Shown here piece by piece: positions 1 to 6,781 of a stretch of 12,393 nucleotides of DNA; position 1 is the stretch's first letter, and every line of letters begins with the position of its first letter. A program made the position numbers and the translations under genes. Origin of the DNA: Clostridiales bacterium (lineage in GTDB: Bacteria > Bacillota > Clostridia > Lachnospirales > JAITVM01); assembly GCA_031285815.1 (NCBI GenBank), contig JAITVM010000048.1:1-12393 (forward strand), written 5' to 3'. The notes under the pieces were generated by a model. That model was not told where the DNA came from and did no database searches. It was given only the letters and a program-made list of their open reading frames with translations.

Positions 1-112
1 CTGAATCAACTGTGCTGATTTGAGGGCCGCTTGATATGTTTATTTCGTGATTTTTACATGAGCATAATAGGAAAATAGCAAACGCAGAAATAATTATTAT
101 TAATTTTTTCAT
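1..112 (-). CDS. Putative lipoprotein, N-terminal 37 residues only
   Basis: A minus-strand frame opens with ATG at 112-110 and stays open to the left window edge. The protein begins MKKLIIIISAFAIFLLCSC. This is a classic lipoprotein signal peptide: two lysines, a hydrophobic core, then the lipobox L-C-S-C with the lipidated cysteine at residue 19. Seventeen nt upstream of and up to the start lies AGGGGATGCT, giving an AGGGG Shine-Dalgarno about 6 nt from the ATG. The mature part seen (KNHEINISSGPQISTVDS) is polar and matches no family I recognise. The protein should be anchored on the outer face of the cytoplasmic membrane. It is divergent from the hisH-like gene, with about 214 nt between the two starts. 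Function cannot be judged because most of the gene lies outside the window. Confidence 0.75.
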   Translation of the reverse strand, partial: MKKLIIIISAFAIFLLCSCKNHEINISSGPQISTVDS

Positions 113-172
113 AGCATCCCCTGCCTTATAAATTAAAGTAAACAGCGTTTAAAAATATATCGTCTTTTTAGC

Positions 173-201
173 TTGAATAATAAATTTTGATAAATTATAA
201 T
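173..201 (+). promoter_or_regulatory. Sigma-A-type promoter for the hisH/hisF-like operon
   Basis: TTGAAT at 173-178, a 17-nt spacer, and a perfect TATAAT at 196-201. Transcription would start near 208, just upstream of the structured leader at 213-305. The -10 lies in the palindrome AATTATAATT, so TATAAT also reads on the minus strand, but no acceptable -35 accompanies it there. Confidence 0.6.
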
Positions 202-212
202 TAGTCACAGTA

Positions 213-305
213 TTACGGCTGCAATTAAATAGAGGGCATCTGTTTTGCCGCCGTAACCCTTTTCGGAAGGGCGCAGCCACTGTGCGGTTTTTGTGTGTTG
301 GGTTA
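213..305 (+). promoter_or_regulatory. Structured leader with alternative pairings upstream of the hisH-like gene
   Basis: Seen in the sequence: TTACGGC (213-219) pairs with GCCGTAA (250-256) and encloses GGCA (235-238) paired with TGCC (246-249). Next is CCCTT (257-261) with AAGGG (267-271), then CGCA (272-275) with TGCG (283-286), followed by five T at 288-292. The segment TAACCC (254-259) can instead pair with GGGTTA (300-305). That alternative would break the first and third stems. Mutually exclusive pairings ahead of the start at 327 resemble a riboswitch or attenuator. I recognise no known riboswitch class, and the T run is short. Confidence 0.4.
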
Positions 306-326
306 TATTTTAGTGGGGTGAAGATT

Positions 327-938
327 ATGGTTAGCATCATTAACTACAAAGCAGGGAATGCTCCAAGTGTTTTAAATGCCTATAATATGCTGGGGATAGA
401 AGCAAAGCTTATAGAAAGCCCCGAGGATGTTTTGGGTGCGGAGAAATTAATACTGCCTGGTGTGGGCTCGGCTGGGGCTACTATGGATTCATTAGGTGGG
501 ATGGGTGTTATTGGGCCAATTAAATATATGCTAAAAGAGAAAAAAATCAATTTTTTGGGTATATGCATTGGGCTGCAGGTCCTGTTTGAATTTAGCGAAG
601 AAGGCAATGTAGGGTGCCTGGGCTTATTAAAAGGCAAGGTTAAGAAATTTGACGCAGGTGCTATGCGTGTGCCGCAAATCGGGTGGAATAAGGCGGTTTT
701 TCTGGACAGTGATGAAATTAATAAAAACTTAGAAGCCCACGAATATTTTTATTTTGTAAATTCATATTATGTTGACCCTAGCGAAAAGGGCGATGTTTTT
801 GCTGAAACAGATTACGGTGGGGTGTTTACATCAATGGTCCGCCATGAAAATATATATGCCGCCCAGTTCCATGCTGAAAAAAGCGGGGAAGCAGGGCTTA
901 CATTGCTAAAAAACTTTGCCGGTTTAAAAAACAGCTAA
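327..938 (+). CDS. HisH-type glutamine amidotransferase (IGP synthase glutaminase-like)
   Basis: A class I glutamine amidotransferase of 203 residues, the usual HisH length. In the HisHF complex such proteins hydrolyse glutamine and pass ammonia to the cyclase subunit. The catalytic triad is visible: Cys80 in GICIGLQ, and His182 and Glu184 in QFHAEKS. LPGVGS near the N-terminus, PQIGWNK, and FYFVNSYYVDP are family motifs. I chose ATG 327 over an upstream in-frame ATG at 282 because homologous sequence starts at MVSIINY and GGGGTG precedes it by about 8 nt; the upstream extension falls in the structured leader. The HisF-like partner starts 28 nt downstream. No other his gene is present and the partner has an altered active site, so I leave the symbol blank. 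It may supply ammonia to a different synthase, as HisH2-type proteins do in sugar amidation pathways. Confidence 0.85.
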   Translation: MVSIINYKAGNAPSVLNAYNMLGIEAKLIESPEDVLGAEKLILPGVGSAGATMDSLGGMGVIGPIKYMLKEKKINFLGICIGLQVLFEFSEEGNVGCLGLLKGKVKKFDAGAMRVPQIGWNKAVFLDSDEINKNLEAHEYFYFVNSYYVDPSEKGDVFAETDYGGVFTSMVRHENIYAAQFHAEKSGEAGLTLLKNFAGLKNS

Positions 939-953
939 AATGCCAGGCATAAT

Positions 954-960
954 AGGAGGT
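954..960 (+). promoter_or_regulatory. Ribosome binding site deciding the hisF-like start
   Basis: AGGAGGT directly abuts an ATG at 961 and lies 6-7 nt from the ATG at 967. Only the latter spacing is workable, and it gives the canonical HisF N-terminus MLTKRLIACFDV. This excludes the longer frame starting at 940. Confidence 0.75.
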
Positions 961-966
961 ATGGCA

Positions 967-1785
967 ATGCTTACAAAACGTTTAATAGCCTGCTTTGATG
1001 TAAGGGGCGGGATGGTTACAAAGGCGCATAAATTTCAAGATAATATTGATATAGAAAAAGCAGGTGTGATCGCAAAAAAAATATATGGCGACCAAATAGA
1101 TGAAATAATTTTTTACGATATTACTGCAAGCTCAGAGAAGCGAAAAATCGATTTAGATACGGTACGCTCAGTTGCCAAACAAGTTTTTGTACCCTTCACT
1201 GTCGGTGGGGGTATACGGAACTTAGATGATATGTATGAAGTTTTAAAAGCAGGGGCTGAAAAAATAAGCATTGACTCTATGGCAGTCCGCAACCCAGATA
1301 TAATTAAGGAAGGCTCTATTGCGTTTGGCCGCCAGTGCATTGTGCTGAGCATGCAGGTTAAAAAGGTTGCTAAGACAGAAAAAATCCCTAGCGGATACGA
1401 AATTGCGATAGATGGGGCGCGTTTTTTTACTGGCATGGATGCTTTAGAGTGGGCGAAAAAAGGCGAAGCGCTTGGCGCTGGCGAAATTTGTGTTAATAGC
1501 ATTGACAATGATGGTACACATATGGGCTATGATATAGAAATTACATCATTAATAGCAGAGAATGTTAATATCCCGGTTATTGCATCGGGCGGGGCCGGTG
1601 AGCCGGCGCATTTAAGTGAGGTTTTTACAAAAACAAAAGCTGATGCCGCAATAATAAGCTCTATGTTATATTCGCCAAGGATTAGCCGCAATTATTCTGT
1701 TTCCGAGCTTAAAAGTTTTCTGGATGAAAGTGGGGTTAATGTAAGGCCGATAGTCCAAAAAGAAAAATATAAATTATTCGGTTAA
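967..1785 (+). CDS. HisF-like (beta/alpha)8 cyclase paralogue with Asp130 replaced by Gln
   Basis: A 272-residue TIM-barrel protein of the HisF family. Canonical HisF uses ammonia from HisH to convert PRFAR into IGP and AICAR. Recognisable parts: CFDV with catalytic Asp11, Lys19, DITASSEKRK, FTVGGGIR, DGTHMGYD, and the second phosphate-site motif VIASGGAGEP. The odd point is the segment normally written (V/A)-I-D-A-K, which holds the second catalytic aspartate, Asp130 in Thermotoga HisF. Here it reads S-M-Q-V-K and residue 130 is Gln (codon 1354-1356). The motif after Lys19 also departs from the usual G-x-x-F. The protein runs about 20 residues past typical HisF, ending in a lysine-rich tail. 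It follows the HisH-like gene in one operon, so the pair probably still forms an ammonia-channelling complex. It may be an AglZ/HisF2-like or new paralogue rather than true HisF. Family assignment is certain; the reaction is not. Confidence 0.85.
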   Translation: MLTKRLIACFDVRGGMVTKAHKFQDNIDIEKAGVIAKKIYGDQIDEIIFYDITASSEKRKIDLDTVRSVAKQVFVPFTVGGGIRNLDDMYEVLKAGAEKISIDSMAVRNPDIIKEGSIAFGRQCIVLSMQVKKVAKTEKIPSGYEIAIDGARFFTGMDALEWAKKGEALGAGEICVNSIDNDGTHMGYDIEITSLIAENVNIPVIASGGAGEPAHLSEVFTKTKADAAIISSMLYSPRISRNYSVSELKSFLDESGVNVRPIVQKEKYKLFG

Positions 1786-1799
1786 ATCAAATATTGGCA

Positions 1800-1823
1800 G
1801 GCGGTTTTTGTTTTTAAGCCGCC
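1800..1823 (+). other. Hairpin downstream of the hisF-like gene
   Basis: GGCGGTTT (1800-1807) pairs with AAGCCGCC (1816-1823) around a T-rich loop. No T run follows, so it is more likely a 3'-end stabilising hairpin or part of a tandem termination region with the stem at 1845-1874 than a terminator itself. Confidence 0.45.
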
Positions 1824-1844
1824 ATATGGTTTGTTTTAAAAGTT

Positions 1845-1879
1845 TAGCGGGCATAGGGTAAACCATGCCCGCTATTTTT
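1845..1879. terminator. Bidirectional intrinsic terminator between convergent genes
   Basis: TAGCGGGCAT (1845-1854) and ATGCCCGCTA (1865-1874) form a 10-bp GC-rich stem with loop AGGGTAAACC. On the plus strand five T follow at 1875-1879, ending the hisH/hisF-like transcript. On the minus strand the stem lies just past the aldolase stop codon and is followed by a short T run, so it probably serves both genes. Confidence 0.8.
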
Positions 1880-1886
1880 ATATGAA

Positions 1887-2921
1887 TCACACAGTTTTAT
1901 GGTATCTTTTTATATCCCCTACTAGTTTTAACGCATCTTCCTTTTTGGTTGCCCATGATGTCACAAGCCTTATAGCGGTATGGGTTTTGTCAACCACGGC
2001 CCATTCGTTGAATAAATACCTGCCCGAGAGCTTTTCAATAACATTGTTGTGAAATATAGGGAATAACTGGTTTGTTGGGGAACTTGAATAGAAATCTACG
2101 CCAAAATCTTTTAGGCTGGTATATATTTCTTGAGCAAGGTTATTTGCATATTTAGACAGCCCATAAAAAAGCCCGCTTTTAAATAAATAATAAAATTGGC
2201 CGCTGACAACCCAAGTTTTAGCTATAACAGCACCCCTTTGTTTCATGTTATACCTAAAAAAGGGTTTTAGGCCGTCATTGCATATTATTAGCGTTTCCCC
2301 AAATAAAATCCCGTTTTTTGTACCGCCAATATAAAAAGCATCCGCTAATTTAGAAATATCATAAAGGGTTAAGTCGTTCGGCGCACAAGTTAGGGCGGCC
2401 CCCATCCTTGCGCCATCAATATATAAATATAACCCATATTTGTCGCATATGCCCCGCAAACCTACTAGTTCGGATTTGGTATATATCTGCCCGGCCTCTG
2501 TAGAGTTTGAGATGTAAACAAGCTTTGGCTTTACCATATGTTCATCAGTATGTAGTAGGTATGTTTTTTCAACAGAATCCGGGTTAAGTTTGTTGTCGTC
2601 GCTAAATACCTCTACCACCCTATGCCCGGTTGCTTCAATTGCCCCCGTTTCGTGGGTATTGATATGCCCTATGCTAGATGAAATTATTGCTTCATAGGGT
2701 TTTAAAAAAGCAGATATAGCGGTCAAGTTTGTAAGCGTCCCTGCCCCTAGGTAGTGTATATCTATGTTTTCGTTTTTAATTTCATTTTTTAAAAGGCTGG
2801 TAGTTTTTTCTGTTAGATAGTCATACCCATAGCCTGTGTATACCCCAGAATTAATTTCATTTAGGCCAGCCAATATTTCCGGGTGGCACCCTTCGCTATA
2901 GTCATTTTGAAAATATATCAT
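1887..2921 (-). CDS. Threonine aldolase family PLP-dependent enzyme
   Basis: A 344-residue fold-type I PLP enzyme of the beta-eliminating lyase/threonine aldolase family. Family members cleave L-threonine or L-allo-threonine to glycine and acetaldehyde in the cytoplasm. Visible landmarks: NDYSEGCHPEIL at the N-terminus, SSIGHINTHETGA with the histidine that stacks on PLP (His90 probable), YIDGARMGAAL with Asp169 and Arg172, and YIGGTKNG with Lys202 as the PLP Schiff-base lysine. Length is normal for the family. The start ATG at 2921 has GGGGG about 8 nt upstream on the minus strand, and a promoter lies at 2965-2993. It is monocistronic and convergent with the hisF-like gene. Low-specificity threonine aldolase (ltaE-like) is the best reading, but stereospecificity cannot be told from sequence and relatives act on phenylserine or other beta-hydroxy amino acids. 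Confidence 0.88.
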   Translation of the reverse strand: MIYFQNDYSEGCHPEILAGLNEINSGVYTGYGYDYLTEKTTSLLKNEIKNENIDIHYLGAGTLTNLTAISAFLKPYEAIISSSIGHINTHETGAIEATGHRVVEVFSDDNKLNPDSVEKTYLLHTDEHMVKPKLVYISNSTEAGQIYTKSELVGLRGICDKYGLYLYIDGARMGAALTCAPNDLTLYDISKLADAFYIGGTKNGILFGETLIICNDGLKPFFRYNMKQRGAVIAKTWVVSGQFYYLFKSGLFYGLSKYANNLAQEIYTSLKDFGVDFYSSSPTNQLFPIFHNNVIEKLSGRYLFNEWAVVDKTHTAIRLVTSWATKKEDALKLVGDIKRYHKTV

Positions 2922-2964
2922 TTCTAAGCCCCCTTATAATAATTATTTTTTTGTTTTTTTACAA

Positions 2965-2993
2965 ACTATAATGCACCGGAATTAATTTGTCTA
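2965..2993 (-). promoter_or_regulatory. Sigma-A-type promoter for the threonine aldolase gene
   Basis: On the minus strand, TAGACA (2993-2988), a 17-nt spacer, and TATAGT (2970-2965). Each hexamer differs from consensus at one position. The predicted start near 2958 leaves a leader of roughly 37 nt containing the GGGGG ribosome binding site. Confidence 0.6.
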
Positions 2994-3043
2994 TAGTGTA
3001 AGCAAGGCAAATAAAAATTAATTTGTAAAATAGGGATAAGTTG

Positions 3044-3072
3044 TTGAAGAGAAGTTCGAAAAGGCATATAAT
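3044..3072 (+). promoter_or_regulatory. Sigma-A-type promoter for the GH4 glycosidase gene
   Basis: TTGAAG at 3044-3049, a 17-nt spacer, and perfect TATAAT at 3067-3072. Transcription would begin near 3079 and leave a leader of about 126 nt before the ATG at 3205. Confidence 0.6.
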
Positions 3073-3098
3073 TTATAGTAAATCCAGCTTGGCCTGGT

Positions 3099-3131
3099 GT
3101 TTTATAAGCTTAAAACGCTGATGTGCGTTTT
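3099..3131 (+). promoter_or_regulatory. Competing hairpins in the GH4 leader
   Basis: TAAAAC (3111-3116) can pair upstream with GTTTTA (3099-3104), while AAAACGC (3112-3118) can pair downstream with GCGTTTT (3125-3131). The two stems share bases and exclude each other, as in an antiterminator/terminator pair. No T run follows beyond the stem itself, so regulation is only a possibility. Confidence 0.3.
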
Positions 3132-3204
3132 GGTGCTATCAAAGCGCCTATGTCAAACAGATTTGCTATGTTACCGGTTAGCTAATTCTGAAAGGAAGGG
3201 TTAT

Positions 3205-4608
3205 ATGAAAGATAAGGGTATCAAAATTGTTGCAATTGGTGGAGGGTCCAGTTATACACCTGAATTGATTGAAGGCTATATCAAACGCCGGGCGGAGCTT
3301 CCGATAAGGGAAATTTGGCTTGTTGATATTGAAGAAGGCAAAGAGAAACTTGATATCGTAGGCAACCTTGCAAAACGGATGGTTAAAGCCGCAGGCCTTG
3401 ATTGGGAAATCCACATGACATTAGATAGGCGCGAAGCTTTAAAAGGCGCTGATTTTGTATCGACTCAATTCCGTGTCGGCCTTTTAGACGCCAGGATCAA
3501 AGATGAAAGGATACCGCTTAGCCATGGTGTTATGGGGCAGGAAACAAACGGTGCCGGCGGGATATTTAAAGCGTTTAGGACAATCCCAGTAATTTTAAGT
3601 ATAGTTGAAGACATGAAAGAGCTTTGCCCAGACGCGTGGCTGATAAACTTTACTAACCCGGCAGGCATGGTTACAGAGGCTGTTATGCGCTATGGCAAAT
3701 GGGACAGGGTTATTGGCCTATGCAATGTACCTATAATGAGCTGCAAAATTGCCGCAGGTGCGATTGGTGCATCTGATAAAGATTTGTTCTTCAAATTTGC
3801 GGGGCTTAACCATTTTCATTGGCATAGGGTTTGGAATAAAGATGGCGTTGAAGTGACCGGTGATATTATAAAAAACGCTTATTCAACCCCGGAGGGCATG
3901 CCTACCGCACTAAATAATTATAAAAAAACCCATGAGCCTGACGAAGTCGAAGAAGGGGGCTCAGCTATTAAAAATATCCCTGATATTGGCCTATTAGCCG
4001 AACAAGTTCAAGACTTGGGGCTTATTCCATGTTCATACCATAGTTATTATTATATAACAGATGACATGTTGAAAGAAGAACTGGAGAGCTTTGCAAAAGG
4101 CGAAACCCGTGCTGAAGTTGTTAAGAGGACAGAAGCAGATTTGTTTGAATTATATAAAGACCCTGGGCTTAGTATAAAACCACCGCAACTAAAAAAACGC
4201 GGCGGCGCTTATTATAGCGACGCAGCTTGCGAACTGGTTGCTTCTATTTATAATGATAAACGCACAGAGATGGTAGTCAGCACCAAAAATAATGGGGCTA
4301 TATCTGACCTGCCAGATGATGTTGTTGTTGAAGTGAGCAGTATTATAACAAGGTCTGGCCCAATGCCGCTCTCATGGGGCAGCTTTAAGCCTGCCGCCCG
4401 TGGGATGCTACAACTTATGAAAAATATGGAGCTTGTTACTATAGAAGCGGCCTATACCGGAAGCTATGCCAAAGCATTGCAAGCATTTACAATCAACCCT
4501 CTTGTGCCTAGCGGCAGGGTTGCGAGGGATATATTAGATGAGCTGATGGTAGCGCATAAAATGCATTTGCCTCAGTTTGCAGATGCAATTAAAAAATTAG
4601 GGCAATAA
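3205..4608 (+). CDS. Glycoside hydrolase family 4, 6-phospho-beta-glucosidase type
   Basis: A 467-residue NAD- and divalent-metal-dependent GH4 enzyme. These hydrolyse phosphorylated disaccharides delivered by sugar phosphotransferase systems, using a redox elimination mechanism. The dinucleotide-binding loop GGGSSYTPE is at residues 12-20 and LVDI near residue 40 follows the second strand. The metal-site motif CNVP (Cys173-Pro176) and GLNHFHW with His203 are present. From family knowledge, CN(V/I)P goes with 6-phospho-beta-glucosidases and CDMP with 6-phospho-alpha-glucosidases, which favours the beta type (LicH/CelF-like). I chose ATG 3205 because AGGAAGGG precedes it and the Rossmann fold starts there; the in-frame extension to 3097 is not protein-like. 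No PTS genes adjoin, so the substrate transporter must be elsewhere. The gene stands alone between its own promoter and a strong 3' hairpin. Confidence 0.9.
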   Translation: MKDKGIKIVAIGGGSSYTPELIEGYIKRRAELPIREIWLVDIEEGKEKLDIVGNLAKRMVKAAGLDWEIHMTLDRREALKGADFVSTQFRVGLLDARIKDERIPLSHGVMGQETNGAGGIFKAFRTIPVILSIVEDMKELCPDAWLINFTNPAGMVTEAVMRYGKWDRVIGLCNVPIMSCKIAAGAIGASDKDLFFKFAGLNHFHWHRVWNKDGVEVTGDIIKNAYSTPEGMPTALNNYKKTHEPDEVEEGGSAIKNIPDIGLLAEQVQDLGLIPCSYHSYYYITDDMLKEELESFAKGETRAEVVKRTEADLFELYKDPGLSIKPPQLKKRGGAYYSDAACELVASIYNDKRTEMVVSTKNNGAISDLPDDVVVEVSSIITRSGPMPLSWGSFKPAARGMLQLMKNMELVTIEAAYTGSYAKALQAFTINPLVPSGRVARDILDELMVAHKMHLPQFADAIKKLGQ

Positions 4609-4623
4609 ATTTATTGTGAACAT

Positions 4624-4661
4624 AAAGCCCCGATATAGCAACTGTGCTATATTGGGGCTTT
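4624..4661. terminator. Long 17-bp hairpin after the GH4 gene, probable terminator
   Basis: A 17-bp stem (4624-4640 with 4645-4661), including one G-T wobble, closes a four-base loop ACTG. The stem ends in TTT on both strands and is bordered by A/T-rich sequence, but there is no long T run directly after it. It probably acts as a two-way terminator or 3'-end stabiliser. A separate 14-bp perfect palindrome, CAATAAATTTATTG (4603-4616), overlaps the GH4 stop codon. Confidence 0.65.
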
Positions 4662-4684
4662 AAAAAAATTAAATTTATTTTTTA

Positions 4685-4713
4685 TTGACAGGGTAATCAA
4701 ATTAGGTTATATT
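4685..4713 (+). promoter_or_regulatory. Near-consensus promoter for the ylxM-ffh operon
   Basis: Perfect TTGACA (4685-4690), a 17-nt spacer, and TATATT (4708-4713, one mismatch). This is among the strongest promoters in the window, as expected for SRP and ribosome genes. The start near 4720 gives a leader of roughly 43 nt. Confidence 0.8.
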
Positions 4714-4762
4714 ATTAGACGGTAAATCAAAAAAGCTTTACCCTGATAAAGGTGTTGTTCCG

Positions 4763-5104
4763 ATGAAAGATAGGGTTTATTTGTCTTGGCTGTATGACTT
4801 CTATTCTGGGTTATTGACCAAGAAGCAGTGTGGGTATTTTGAGGATTACTACTTCAGTGATTTATCGCTTAATGAGGTGGCCGAGAAATTTTGCATCACA
4901 AAACAGGGTGTTAGGGAATCCCTTATTAAAACTGAAAATATCCTTATTAATTATGAGAGCGTGCTTAACTTGTATGAAAAGCATTTGTCCCGTAAAAATA
5001 AAATAGAGGTGTTATGTAGTGATATTGATAAACTAGGTTTAGGCATTGAAATTAAAAACAGTTTAAAAGAAAAAGTATGTGGGATCGATAACAATAATGG
5101 CTAA
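4763..5104 (+). CDS. ylxM: YlxM family SRP-associated DNA-binding-like protein
   Basis: A 113-residue protein with the YlxM layout. The N-terminal helix-turn-helix resembles sigma-70 region 4: YFEDYYFSDLSLNEVAEKF followed by the recognition-like helix CITKQGVRESLIK at about residues 43-55. A charged helical C-terminus follows. YlxM proteins sit almost invariably before ffh in Firmicutes and have been linked to modulating SRP RNA/Ffh GTPase function rather than acting as classical repressors. AAAGGTG lies about 8 nt before the ATG. It opens the operon just downstream of the TTGACA/TATATT promoter, and ffh begins 26 nt after its stop codon. Confidence 0.9.
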   Translation: MKDRVYLSWLYDFYSGLLTKKQCGYFEDYYFSDLSLNEVAEKFCITKQGVRESLIKTENILINYESVLNLYEKHLSRKNKIEVLCSDIDKLGLGIEIKNSLKEKVCGIDNNNG

Positions 5105-5130
5105 ACCCTATTGATAAAGGAGGGGGCTAA

Positions 5131-6465
5131 ATGGCTTTTGAAAGCTTATCCGATAAGCTTCAAGATGTATTTAAGAAACTCAAGGGGAAAGGCAAGCTAA
5201 ACGAAAAAGATGTTAAAGAAGCTTTAAGGGAAGTAAAGCTTGCCCTTTTGGAAGCGGACGTAAACTTTAAAATAGTCAAACAATTTATAAACAATGTAAC
5301 AGAAAAAGCTATTGGCAATGAAGTTTTACAAAGTTTGACTCCTGGGCAGCAGGTTATAAAAATTGTGCACAGCGAGTTAATTGACCTGATGGGCGGTTCC
5401 CAAAGCAGGCTAACGTTTGCGTCAAAGCCGCCTACTATAATAATGATGGTCGGCTTACAAGGTGCCGGTAAAACAACGACTTCAGGAAAACTTGCGGGTA
5501 ACCTTAGGAAGCAAGGTAAAAGGCCACTGTTAGCCGCTTGTGATATTTACCGGCCAGCGGCAATAAAACAGCTGCAGGTTGTAGGCGGCAGCTACAGTAT
5601 CCCGGTTTTTGCGCTGGGGGATAAAGTAAAGCCTTTAGAAATAGCAAAAGCTTCAATATCCCATGCCAAAGAAAATAATAATGATGTTATTATTATTGAC
5701 ACAGCCGGCAGGCTTCATATAGACCAGGAATTAATGGGCGAGCTTAAAGAAATCAAGGGTGAGCTTAAACCGCAAGAGATCTTGCTTGTGGTAGATGCCA
5801 TGACAGGCCAGGATGCTGTTAATGTTGCTGAGGCTTTTAATACTGAATTGGGCATTGACGGGATCATTATGACAAAACTTGATGGCGATACCAGGGGCGG
5901 TGCCGCCTTATCGGTAAGGCAAGTCACAGGCAAGCCAATCAAATATGTAGGCATGGGCGAAAAAATGGAAGACCTAGAGGCCTTTCACCCTGACAGGATG
6001 GCATCAAGGATTTTGGGAATGGGCGATGTCTTATCGTTAATCGAAAAAGCACAGGAAAACTTCGATGAGGCCCAAGCACGTGAACTCGAAAAAAAAATGA
6101 GGAATAATGAGTTTACATTTGATGACTTTTTGAACCAGCTTCAACAAGTGAAAAAGATGGGCCCGCTTAAAAGTATTTTAGGGATGCTCCCTGGCATGGG
6201 CAATGCTATGCAGGATGTTGACATAAATGAAAAAGATTTGCTGCATGTGGAAGCAATAATTAGCTCTATGACAAAAAAAGAGCGCAGCAACTCAAATATT
6301 ATAAATGGGCCGCGTAAAAAACGCATAGCCAAGGGCAGTGGCAGGCCTATCCAAGAAGTAAATAGGCTTATAAAACAGTTTGAAGATATGAAAAAAATGA
6401 TGAAACAATTTTCTGATATGTCTAAAGGCAAAAAAGGTAAAATGAATTTCCCTTTTTTGAGATAA
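5131..6465 (+). CDS. ffh: Signal recognition particle protein Ffh (SRP54)
   Basis: The 444-residue GTPase subunit of the signal recognition particle. It binds signal sequences and SRP RNA and docks with FtsY to bring membrane and secreted proteins to the translocon. The N-domain helical bundle covers about residues 1-95. The G-domain has G1 GLQGAGKTT (108-116), DIYRPAA (138-144), G3 DTAGR (190-194), the SRP-specific DAMTGQDA and G4 TKLDGD (248-253). The methionine-rich M-domain runs from about 300, with LGMLPGMGN in the finger loop and the RNA-binding segment GSGRPIQEVNRLIKQF before a KKMMKQ-rich end. All catalytic motifs are intact and length is typical. The ribosome binding site AAAGGAGGGGG is very strong. 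Between ylxM and rpsP, it is co-transcribed with ribosome genes. Confidence 0.98.
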   Translation: MAFESLSDKLQDVFKKLKGKGKLNEKDVKEALREVKLALLEADVNFKIVKQFINNVTEKAIGNEVLQSLTPGQQVIKIVHSELIDLMGGSQSRLTFASKPPTIIMMVGLQGAGKTTTSGKLAGNLRKQGKRPLLAACDIYRPAAIKQLQVVGGSYSIPVFALGDKVKPLEIAKASISHAKENNNDVIIIDTAGRLHIDQELMGELKEIKGELKPQEILLVVDAMTGQDAVNVAEAFNTELGIDGIIMTKLDGDTRGGAALSVRQVTGKPIKYVGMGEKMEDLEAFHPDRMASRILGMGDVLSLIEKAQENFDEAQARELEKKMRNNEFTFDDFLNQLQQVKKMGPLKSILGMLPGMGNAMQDVDINEKDLLHVEAIISSMTKKERSNSNIINGPRKKRIAKGSGRPIQEVNRLIKQFEDMKKMMKQFSDMSKGKKGKMNFPFLR

Positions 6466-6493
6466 AATTAAAATTTATTGGAGGTGAACGTAG

Positions 6494-6739
6494 ATGGCTG
6501 TTAAAATCAGGTTAAAGAGGTTAGGTGCTAAAAAAGCCCCCTTCTATAGAATTGTTGTGGCTGATTCAAGAGCGCCTAGGGACGGTAAAGTAATTGAAGA
6601 GATAGGGTACTATGACCCTACTAAAAATCCGTCGGTTATAAAAGTAGACGGCGATGTGGCTAAAAAATGGTTAGATAATGGTGCCCAACCAACAGACACA
6701 GTTAGGGGTATTTTGAAAAAATCCGGTGTTATCCAGTAA
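6494..6739 (+). CDS. rpsP: Small ribosomal subunit protein bS16
   Basis: An 81-residue bS16, a primary-binding 30S protein needed for assembly of the 16S rRNA 5' domain. The N-terminus MAVKIRLKRLGAKKAPFYR and the following VVADSRAPRDGK and EEIGYYDP are unmistakable S16 signatures. Length is normal. GGAGGTGA lies about 7 nt upstream of the ATG. The stop is followed 42 nt later by the khpA start, and the gene shares the transcript with ffh, the usual Firmicute order. Confidence 0.98.
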   Translation: MAVKIRLKRLGAKKAPFYRIVVADSRAPRDGKVIEEIGYYDPTKNPSVIKVDGDVAKKWLDNGAQPTDTVRGILKKSGVIQ

Positions 6740-6781
6740 TGTTTTGTGCTTTTGGCACACAGGAAGGTGTTGGATGAAGCT

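Noticed and set aside
274..283. GCCACTGTG-like core reminiscent of a cobalamin riboswitch
   Set aside because: The B12 box (GCCAGGAGACC-like) and the other conserved cobalamin elements are missing, and the downstream genes are not cobalamin-related.
149..340. Minus-strand 63-codon open frame over the hisH leader
   Set aside because: It covers the leader stems and the hisH start, has no ribosome binding site and no protein-like domain composition.
3097..3204. N-terminal extension of the GH4 gene from an upstream ATG
   Set aside because: The extension lies in the leader, is unlike family N-termini, and the ATG at 3205 has a good AGGAAGGG site.
3398..3416. cre-like catabolite repression site near TTGCAAAACGG in the GH4 gene
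   Set aside because: The spacing does not fit the cre consensus (one extra A) and the position is inside the coding region, far from the promoter.
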